From: Leptospira interrogans serovar Manilae
Lineage (GTDB): Bacteria > Spirochaetota > Leptospiria > Leptospirales > Leptospiraceae
Length of the DNA stretch: 64,000 nucleotides
Assembly (NCBI GenBank): GCA_945887855.1
Contig: CAMCZP010000003.1
Span: forward strand, 1-64,000
Reading direction: 5' to 3'
Each line of letters starts with the position of its first letter. Position 1 is the stretch's first letter. Below are positions 58,401-64,000 of the stretch, piece by piece. The position numbers were made by a program, and so were the translations under genes. Under the pieces are notes generated by a model. It was not told the origin of the DNA, searched no databases, and worked only from the letters and a program-made list of their open reading frames with translations.

Positions 58401-58971
58401 CAATAGCACTTGCATTTCTAATCCTCATTTCCTCGTCGAGGTCTAGGATTTCCAACTCATCTAAGTGAAGGAGTCCTTCAGATATAACTGGTTTTGAACT
58501 GGGTTTAGGAGCAGAAACAGGGGCTGATGTTACAGGAGAGGGGCTAGTTGTAGGTTTAGGAGGAGGAGTAGAACCTGCAGCACCTTCCTCTTTTTCATAA
58601 TTCTGGAGCTTTGTGATCATTTCCGTGAAAGGAGTATCTATTTTTTCTCCCTGTCCAACGGCATCTATGACTACCTTAATTAGATCAAAGCATTCAAATA
58701 ATAGATTTACTAATGTAACATTTACGGTTAGCTTATCTTCTCTAATTTTTTGGAGAAGGTTTTCCATTTTATGGGCTAAATCTGAAAGATTTAGCAATCC
58801 CACAAATGCAGCGGAGCTTTTTAATGAGTGAGCAGCTCGAAATATATCGTTTATTATTTCAGGGTTTGAATGATCAGATTCTAATTTTAAAAGATTTCCA
58901 TTTAATTCTTCAATTTGATCTTCCGATTCTTCTAAGAATATTTCTGTGTATTCTCCTAGGATTCCAGCCAA
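55417..58971 (-). CDS. cheA: chemotaxis histidine kinase CheA with C-terminal CheC-like domain
   Basis: 1184 residues, far longer than usual CheA (about 650-750). HPt domain with phospho-His48 (RAAHSLKSSAAFVGL). A Pro/Ser linker leads to two tandem copies of an about 105-residue domain (about 168-270 and 280-384). The dimerisation domain is at about 435-510, ATPase at 540-690 (LIRNSIDHGLE, DDGRGL, GRGVGMNVV), and CheW-like domain at 690-830. An acidic linker and then a domain at about 985-1184 follow, whose LSEISNIVCASIINSLSNKA resembles the active helix of CheC phosphatases. A first copy at residue 1000 is degenerate. Confidence 0.93.
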   Translation of the reverse strand: MAGILGEYTEIFLEESEDQIEELNGNLLKLESDHSNPEIINDIFRAAHSLKSSAAFVGLLNLSDLAHKMENLLQKIREDKLTVNVTLVNLLFECFDLIKVVIDAVGQGEKIDTPFTEMITKLQNYEKEEGAAGSTPPPKPTTSPSPVTSAPVSAPKPSSKPVISEGLLHLDELEILDLDEEMRIRNASAIDIKVVLKENTQMKGSRYALMLELLKPSGVIFKTQPEEDDLLKGGEINELLLVYITQLDEEEINRIVHSDLVEEIKIETRSISNTSASEFIPLTLDQDELAELDEEFKSRKGNLFDIRVVLKSDTPMKGLRFTLILQNIKQNSVIYKSNPDIEILERGTELNSLTFILLTDMSLEDVKKTISVDMVDYINVEPRNLTNTAKPLSAHETSSPAQHENETSAKPSNAPSPPKKEKPQAVAADKDDSKLTKSIKVSSEKLDQLMNNVGELVITNSGFQKIYDDLVRTFGDDTTLTELKSKIDQINRISKDLQSGIMNTRMVPIGSVFNRFSRLVRDLSMETHKKVQLILLGENTELDKKVVDMIGEPLLHLIRNSIDHGLETPEERMKTGKSDMGTVELNAYQGGNNIMVEIKDDGRGLNKGRILKKAIENGLVSQADAQNLSDNDVFQFIFAAGFSTAAEVTDISGRGVGMNVVNKLVQDFKGKILINSVEGQGATFTLCFPQALAIIPSILVSMEEEIYAFPLSEVFETIRVKKEQINTLEGHEIFNLRGEVLPIYRLNKIIGLSDKKDLEEFPVVIVNFNSRKLGFIVDDMIGKHETVIKTLEKNFRNIPGLTGASIMGDGTIILVLDIPGLIELTNVINVDDTLEGVEMLRLNSSRSSDNTVTEKIYKTITSTNLYNSKLLEMVLSDKSRRKKDKSTERKKPIVIVHEKETEEEEVQEEITIESSIVEHDSSDTSNTIETEIPQSEESIEEVGTATMQEEPENSSEEDDGRNQAKEMLKSFSEQTKQRVEAMIDRPIDQLLSNQEIRKLETVVNTGTMNAGLVLSQLVGSNVDLFMPEIALTDKDILVDLIRDPYEHFFGLKIRMNGDLNGNLLMIFSEEKGNELSNKLLKSNENSTLAKKLSDDNLSVLSEISNIVCASIINSLSNKAKVQIMPSVPELVSGTFREVLDAVKPEKTKFLSMNTEFVYDGDNLIGNLIFLPDFDELVQLIAKLS

Positions 58972-58984
58972 AATTCCACTCCTG

Positions 58985-59458
58985 CTATTTTAGAGATATC
59001 AATTTGTTTATATCAATAAGAAGGACAATAAGATCGCCCGACCTACCTACATTGTCAATCATATGGTTAAAATCCATAGATAATTGATTATTGATAAAAC
59101 TAATAGAACTCTTTTTTATTTTTATAACTTGTTTCACTTCTTCTACAACCAATCCAAATCTTTTTGAATTGAATTCCAATACAATAATTCTTGATATTTT
59201 AGTTATTTCTGTAAAACCTTGTTCGAATTTCTTTTTTAAGTCTATAATAGGAATGATTTCTCCTCTCAAATTGATCACTCCTAGAACATGTTCTTCAACA
59301 TTTGGAATTCTAGTGATAAATACAGGTCTAAGTATTTCATGTACATGGATAAGATCTATCCCAAAGATTTCATTTGAGACAGCAAAAGATAAAAATTGAA
59401 TGATTTCATCACTTTGACCTGTGCTTTCAGAAGTATCATTTGATTCTGTAACCTGCAT
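58985..59458 (-). CDS. cheW: chemotaxis coupling protein CheW
   Basis: 157 residues. Typical CheW fold: IIQFLSFAVSNEIFGIDLIHVHEIL, the conserved VLGVINLRGEIIPIIDL, and FGLVVEEVKQVIKI. Links receptors to CheA. First gene of the chemotaxis cluster, 13 bases before cheA, and separated from the upstream formyl-THF ligase by 89 bases. Confidence 0.93.
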   Translation of the reverse strand: MQVTESNDTSESTGQSDEIIQFLSFAVSNEIFGIDLIHVHEILRPVFITRIPNVEEHVLGVINLRGEIIPIIDLKKKFEQGFTEITKISRIIVLEFNSKRFGLVVEEVKQVIKIKKSSISFINNQLSMDFNHMIDNVGRSGDLIVLLIDINKLISLK

Positions 59459-59547
59459 AATCTACCTACTTTTTTAAAATCCCTTCTATATTATATAAAA
59501 TATAGTAAGAGGATTCCTTCCCATATATTTTTGTAAATGAGAATCCT

Positions 59548-60099
59548 TTAAATAGTATCGGGACTACAGAAAACGTCCAACATAAAAAAACATTCTCTAT
59601 CCGTAACAACAGTACCCACTTGGAGATCATGGCTCTCCACAGGAAAATCTATTGGATATACCTCATGATAGCTCACTCCAAAGATTCTATTTTTATCAAT
59701 ATTTCTAAGTGAACGATCAAAATATCCTCCCCCCCGACCTAATCTAAAACCATTTTTAGTAAATCCCAGAGCTGGAAGAATAAATATATCTACCAGTTCT
59801 ATTGGAATGGATTTGTTTGGATGCAACTCTCCATTTGTAAAAAAGGTACTTTCTATAAAACTGAGTTCTCGTCTTTCGGGTGAGGTTATTTTAGGCAATA
59901 AAAAAGTTACATCAGAGAACAATTCCAATAGAATTGAAATATTTGGTTCATCATTGAGTGGGTTGTAGATAAGAATATTTTTTTTGGGATAAATAAATTT
60001 TTTTAAATAATTTACAATCTTTAAATCCTTCTCTGTTTTATCTGAAAGGTTCTTAATCTTTTCTTTTTGAGATTTTCTAATAAATTCTTTAGTATACAA
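59548..60099 (-). CDS. 5-formyltetrahydrofolate cyclo-ligase family protein
   Basis: 183 residues. ATP-dependent conversion of 5-formyl-THF to 5,10-methenyl-THF. Family signature FRLGRGGGYFDRSL near residue 117, and the basic N-terminal start (YTKEFIRKSQKEKIKNLS). Slightly short but complete. It follows the carboxyltransferase gene by 23 bases. Confidence 0.88.
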   Translation of the reverse strand: MYTKEFIRKSQKEKIKNLSDKTEKDLKIVNYLKKFIYPKKNILIYNPLNDEPNISILLELFSDVTFLLPKITSPERRELSFIESTFFTNGELHPNKSIPIELVDIFILPALGFTKNGFRLGRGGGYFDRSLRNIDKNRIFGVSYHEVYPIDFPVESHDLQVGTVVTDRECFFMLDVFCSPDTI

Positions 60100-60122
60100 A
60101 GGATTAATTATTTAAAAATGTA

Positions 60123-61727
60123 CTACATTCTAAAAATTCCAAAAGAATTGGAATTGGTCTCTTCTGAGTGGACAATTTGGAGAGTGATACCAAGAATCTT
60201 TCGTGTGTCAATTGGATCAATAATCCCATCATCCCATAGCCTTGCTGAACTATATATAGAGGAAGACTTAGTTTCATAGTCATGTAAGATAGGATTTTTA
60301 AATGCGATAGCTTCTTCGTCTGACATTGATTTGCCTTCTCGTTCCATTTGATCCTTTTTTACTGTATATAGAACATTTGCGGCTTGTTCACCACCCATTA
60401 CAGAAATTCGTGCGTTTGGCCACATCCAAAGAAATCTAGGTGAAAATGCTCTCCCGCACATACCATAGTTACCTGCTCCATAAGATCCTCCTATAATAAC
60501 TGTAAGCTTAGGAACTTTGCAAGTTGAAACTGCCATAACCATTTTAGCTCCATCTTTTGCAATTCCACCATTTTCATATTTTTTTCCAACCATAAAGCCA
60601 GTAATATTTTGAAGAAAAAGAATAGGTATATTTCTTGAATTACACAATTCTATAAAATGAGTAACCTTCAATGCACTTTCAGAAAACAATACTCCATTGT
60701 TTGCGATAATTCCAACTGGATGTCCATATATTTTGGAAAATCCTGTAATAACAGTCCCAGCATAATTCTTTTTGAATTCTAGAAATTTCGAACCATCTAC
60801 AAGTCTAGCAATTATTTCTCTTACATCATAAGCTTTTTTAATATCTTTTTCTACAACTCCATATATTTCTTCAATTGGATATATAGGTTCCTCATAAGTA
60901 ATTTCTTTTGGTGGTGAAATATTAAGAGAAGTTATAATATTTCTAGTTATTTGTAATGCATGATTATCATCTTTTGCTAAGTGATCACATACACCCGATA
61001 TTTTAGTATGAACTTCTCCTCCACCCAATTCTTCTGGTGTTACAATTTCACCGGTAGCTGCTTTGACAAGGGGTGGACCACCTAAAAAAATAGTACCCGT
61101 TCCTTGAACGATTATGGACTCATCACTCATTGCAGGGATATATGCTCCACCTGCAGTACAACTTCCCATTACAACAGCTATTTGAGAAATTCCTTTGGCG
61201 GATAGGTTTGCTTCGTTAAAAAAAATCCTTCCAAAATGATCTCTATCCGGGAAAACCTCATCTTGCATTGGTAAAAATGCACCACCAGAATCTACTAAAT
61301 AGATACATGGTAATCTATTCTCTAATGCAATTTCTTGCGCCCTTAGGTGTTTTTTTACTGTTAAAGGATAATAAGTTCCCCCTTTGACTGTTGCATCATT
61401 AGCAACGATCATACAAGGAATATTTGAAATTAATCCTATACCAGTTATTATCCCTGCCTTAGGGACATCATCTTCATATACACCTTCTGCTGCAAGAGGG
61501 GATAGTTCTAAAAAAAAAGAATTAATATCTATTAAATTTTTAATTCTATCCAATACAAATAATTTACCTTTACTTGTATGTCGTTCAATATTTTTTTCAC
61601 CACCCCCGAAGGAGTTTTTATAAATTTTATTTTTTATTATTTTAGTCAATTGCTCCATATATTGAAAATTTTCTATATATGAATTGTTATCTTTTTTAAT
61701 TTTTGAAAGAATTATTGGGTACGACAT
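60123..61727 (-). CDS. acyl-CoA carboxylase beta subunit (methylcrotonoyl-CoA type)
   Basis: 534 residues, biotin-dependent carboxyltransferase. Landmarks: [83 protein letters not shown], and the C-terminal [26 protein letters not shown] block. The [15 protein letters not shown] and NYGMCGRA pattern fits methylcrotonoyl-CoA (leucine breakdown) or geranyl-CoA carboxylase. The biotin-carrying alpha subunit is not in the window. Confidence 0.87.
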   Translation of the reverse strand: MSYPIILSKIKKDNNSYIENFQYMEQLTKIIKNKIYKNSFGGGEKNIERHTSKGKLFVLDRIKNLIDINSFFLELSPLAAEGVYEDDVPKAGIITGIGLISNIPCMIVANDATVKGGTYYPLTVKKHLRAQEIALENRLPCIYLVDSGGAFLPMQDEVFPDRDHFGRIFFNEANLSAKGISQIAVVMGSCTAGGAYIPAMSDESIIVQGTGTIFLGGPPLVKAATGEIVTPEELGGGEVHTKISGVCDHLAKDDNHALQITRNIITSLNISPPKEITYEEPIYPIEEIYGVVEKDIKKAYDVREIIARLVDGSKFLEFKKNYAGTVITGFSKIYGHPVGIIANNGVLFSESALKVTHFIELCNSRNIPILFLQNITGFMVGKKYENGGIAKDGAKMVMAVSTCKVPKLTVIIGGSYGAGNYGMCGRAFSPRFLWMWPNARISVMGGEQAANVLYTVKKDQMEREGKSMSDEEAIAFKNPILHDYETKSSSIYSSARLWDDGIIDPIDTRKILGITLQIVHSEETNSNSFGIFRM

Positions 61728-61728
61728 A

Positions 61729-62589
61729 CTATTTTTTAGAAAAAACCTTAACTAAATTATCAATTTTCGTAGCACATTCTTGAGGTGAATTTTCTATTAA
61801 CATTCTTCCTCCAGGAATGATTTGTGCAAAACTAGTTCTAAAATATTGTTTAATATTTTCGGTTTCTTTAAAAGAAATTGATGTATCACAATCACCTAAT
61901 ACTATTTGACGACCACCAATCATTTTATGCATTCCGCTTTCCATATCTTTTCTTGCATAAATACTTCTATCAATATTTTGTGCTAATTTTAAAAAATTTT
62001 TTCTACTTTCTCTTCTAAATAACAAAAAATGGTAGTCATCTGCTTCTTCTTCTGTCAAACTCCCAGTCTTATCCAATAGAAAATGATTATAAATGAACCT
62101 TACAAATTTTTTACCTATTACTCTTGAGATAGGATTACCTAACCATTTTTGATTAAGAAGAAAAAGAGGAATATACTTCCATATTCTATCTAGATGTGTA
62201 AATGGAGATATTACCGTAATACTTTTTATTTTTTCAGGATGCTCATTTAACAAAAGAAATGCAATAGCAGAACCGTAATCATAAGTGACTAAATGAACTC
62301 TACTATCAGAAATTTCATTTAAAAACAAGTACAAAAAATTTGCTAACATTCTATGACTAAATTTTTCTTCTGATTTTTCTGAAAATCCAATCCCGGGAAG
62401 GTCTAGAGCTACAACTCTGTAGGATTTAGAAAGTATAGGAATTATTTTTCTATACGAATAAGATGTTGAAAATAAACCATGAATTAGTACAATTGTTTCA
62501 CCAATTCCTTCATCCCTTGTGAAAATATTCAATCCATTTATATTAATATATTTACCTGAATGTTGGTGATTATTTAAAAACTCACTCAT
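61729..62589 (-). CDS. alpha/beta-hydrolase fold protein with altered catalytic His
   Basis: 286 residues. Oxyanion-hole [10 protein letters not shown] near residue 38. The nucleophile elbow is [11 protein letters not shown] with Asp instead of Ser, as in haloalkane dehalogenase or epoxide hydrolase relatives. The place of the general-base His, usually 'PGxGHF.Q.E.P', reads [14 protein letters not shown], so His is replaced by Arg. It may be inactive or use another residue. One base separates it from the carboxyltransferase gene. Confidence 0.72.
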   Translation of the reverse strand: MSEFLNNHQHSGKYININGLNIFTRDEGIGETIVLIHGLFSTSYSYRKIIPILSKSYRVVALDLPGIGFSEKSEEKFSHRMLANFLYLFLNEISDSRVHLVTYDYGSAIAFLLLNEHPEKIKSITVISPFTHLDRIWKYIPLFLLNQKWLGNPISRVIGKKFVRFIYNHFLLDKTGSLTEEEADDYHFLLFRRESRKNFLKLAQNIDRSIYARKDMESGMHKMIGGRQIVLGDCDTSISFKETENIKQYFRTSFAQIIPGGRMLIENSPQECATKIDNLVKVFSKK

Positions 62590-62601
62590 TATGAACCTTT
62601 T

Positions 62602-63633
62602 TTATTGCTCATAAATATTTTTTATGATATCTTCCATTGAAGTAGATAAATTTTGATTTCTACGAGCCATAATTTTTTTGGTATCATTTATAAATTTATC
62701 TAATCTATACCTTGAAATTCCATCTGCCCATGTAAATGGTTTTATATATCCACTTATACGACTATTTACAATATTTGACCCAATATCAATAACGGTTCCT
62801 GTATTGAGCATAGAACCAATCCCAACTTTTACAAAATCACCTAGAATTGAACCAAATTTTATAGTACCTGTGTTTATCGGGGAATCATTTATATTTAATT
62901 TTACTAAACCATAATTATTTTTAAGATCGCTAGTTGTTGCCAATGCACCAATGTTTACCCAATGTCCTACAAAGGAATGCCCCAGAAATCCTTCATGATG
63001 TTTGTTTGAAAAGTCACAAATAATAGAATTTTCAATTTCACCACCTATTCTACAGTTAGTGCCTATAATACAACCCCCTGTGATGCGTGCATTGTCTATT
63101 TGTGTATTTGGTCCAATATATAGAGGACCTTCTAGGAATGAAAATGGAGAGATTTTCACATTTTTATCAACAATGATGGGACCTGAACTTACATCAAAAA
63201 CTACTTGTGGGTATATACTTGAATCTTGGTGAATATAAAGGTTTTTTGACTTTCCAATGATTTCAATTGATTTTGATTTAATTTTAAATTTGTTAACCCA
63301 TTTTACTTTTTTAACAAATACTTCAATATCATCATTTATTTTGGAGGAGAGGTCTGAGATTAAATCCCATGGCATGCATTCAGTATTTTCAATAATATTA
63401 TCTATTGGTTCATTGTTATAAGCTTTTATTTTCTCATTTCTATTTAAAAATGCAGTATGAAATAACTTATCTGGATTTTCATAATATATAACCGAGTTAT
63501 CATCCTTCAGTTTTATCCTTTCTAATAAATTAAATAATCCATTTCTAATTTCTGAAAATGAAAAAATTCTATACGGAGTTCCTAATTCGTACTTTGAAAA
63601 TATTTCTCTGATTAAAATTCTAGAAACTTTCAA
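62602..63633 (-). CDS. hexapeptide-repeat (left-handed beta-helix) sugar-nucleotidyltransferase-like protein
   Basis: 343 residues. The C-terminal two-thirds has hexapeptide turns (GPIIVDKNVKISPFSFLEGP, NARITGGCIIGTNCRIGGEI, GHSFVGHWVNIGALATTSDL) as in the acyltransferase half of GlmU. The N-terminal 130 residues are a reduced nucleotidyltransferase-like region without the GlmU G-x-G-T-R motif. Similar proteins are annotated as putative sugar nucleotidyltransferases. The start is TTG 63633 with no good ribosome site, 2 bases after the phosphohexomutase stop. Confidence 0.68.
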   Translation of the reverse strand: MKVSRILIREIFSKYELGTPYRIFSFSEIRNGLFNLLERIKLKDDNSVIYYENPDKLFHTAFLNRNEKIKAYNNEPIDNIIENTECMPWDLISDLSSKINDDIEVFVKKVKWVNKFKIKSKSIEIIGKSKNLYIHQDSSIYPQVVFDVSSGPIIVDKNVKISPFSFLEGPLYIGPNTQIDNARITGGCIIGTNCRIGGEIENSIICDFSNKHHEGFLGHSFVGHWVNIGALATTSDLKNNYGLVKLNINDSPINTGTIKFGSILGDFVKVGIGSMLNTGTVIDIGSNIVNSRISGYIKPFTWADGISRYRLDKFINDTKKIMARRNQNLSTSMEDIIKNIYEQ

Positions 63634-63635
63634 AA

Positions 63636-64000
63636 CTAAGCACTTTTTATGATATTATTAACTTTTTTTAGCAGTGTATCGAGGTCGGTAGCTGATTTTG
63701 CTTCAGCAATTACTCTTAAAATAGGTTCGGTATTTGATGCTCTAACATGAAACCATGAGTTTTCCAATGTAATACGTAAACCATCTCTTTCGTCCATTAT
63801 GTTGTAAAAATAAGAATCCTGAAGTTTATTTTTTATGGAGTTTAAATCTTTACCTTTGATTGGAATTGTTTCTTTTTTCATGTAAATTTCAGGATATTCT
63901 TCAAGGATACTATCGATGGTTTTATTTTTTATTGTAAGTACATTCAATATATGTGCAATTCCAGAGAGGCTATCTCTCCCATAAGATATAACTTCTGGAT
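63636..64000 (-). CDS. phosphoglucosamine/phosphomanno-mutase family protein (partial, N-terminus outside window)
   Basis: The C-terminal 120 residues of an alpha-D-phosphohexomutase. YGRDSLSGIAHILNVL at the window edge matches the end of domain 3 (GRDAL-type block). The phosphate-binding loop of domain 4 is FHVRASNTEPILRVIAEA, where the family has R-x-S-G-T/N-E-P: this one has RASNTEPILR. That form is common in GlmM and PMM. With the hexapeptide protein next to it, a role in amino-sugar nucleotide synthesis is plausible. The rest lies beyond 64000. Confidence 0.82.
   Translation of the reverse strand, partial: PEVISYGRDSLSGIAHILNVLTIKNKTIDSILEEYPEIYMKKETIPIKGKDLNSIKNKLQDSYFYNIMDERDGLRITLENSWFHVRASNTEPILRVIAEAKSATDLDTLLKKVNNIIKSA

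Overview
The window looks like a chromosomal segment of a low-GC spirochaete of the Leptospira type. This is an inference from gene content and style. It carries many lipoproteins with permissive spirochaetal lipoboxes, several cyclic-nucleotide-binding/TPR regulators, SpoIIE and RsbW-type signalling proteins, a cheW-cheA-cheB-cheY cluster running into scpA-scpB-pheA-tyrA, LpxL-type and PlsC-type acyltransferases, and frequent TTG starts. I see no rRNA, phage, insertion sequence or CRISPR array. One tRNA and one RNase P RNA are present.

Layout. 1-1.1 kb: 3' part of an Ig-like lipoprotein gene (minus). 1.27-1.64 kb: rnpB (minus). 1.73-1.91 kb: a tiny BFD-like [2Fe-2S] protein with its own promoter. 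1.9-11.0 kb (minus): rsmI, a HAD phosphatase and an M23 peptidase; then YkgJ-like protein, DUF4340 protein, GldG-like protein, ABC permease and ABC ATPase (a GldA/F/G-type exporter operon ending in a clear terminator); then a PlsC-like acyltransferase and RlpA. 11.2-14.2 kb (plus): a TPR protein, a TPR-like lipoprotein and a beta-propeller-like lipoprotein. 14.2-19.4 kb (minus): phosphohexomutase, argD, leuB, an atypical receiver, a small membrane protein and an FmdB-type zinc ribbon. 19.5-22.9 kb (plus): an aminotransferase, an MBL-fold lipoprotein and an LpxL-like acyltransferase. 22.9-24.5 kb (minus): a double cNMP-domain regulator and a CheY-like receiver.

24.6-36.2 kb (plus) is a tightly packed complex I operon, nuoABCDEFHJKLMN. 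It has no nuoG or nuoI. 36.4-45.1 kb (plus) holds a PhoB/PhoR-like pair, argJ, a membrane GAF protein, a SpoIIE phosphatase, an unusual hisI, mltG and a small coiled-coil protein. An acyl-CoA dehydrogenase (plus) follows. Then, all minus: tRNA-Arg(CCT), two cNMP regulators, a degenerate LytM protein, a 480-bp gene-free stretch with a strongly structured candidate RNA, an RsbW-like kinase, tyrA, pheA, scpB, scpA, cheY, cheB, cheA, cheW, 5-formyl-THF cyclo-ligase, an acyl-CoA carboxylase beta subunit, an alpha/beta hydrolase, a hexapeptide-repeat protein and the 3' end of a phosphohexomutase.

The observations I rate highest are these. HisI has lost its usual DCDxD metal motif in place but carries a DCDED motif in an N-terminal extension. 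A very large CheA ends in a CheC-like phosphatase domain and has a duplicated domain in its middle. The complex I operon lacks NuoG and NuoI. There is a structured intergenic RNA candidate at 49.8-49.9 kb. A receiver has Glu at the phosphorylation site. A probable degenerate PP2C partner is encoded beside an intact SpoIIE phosphatase.
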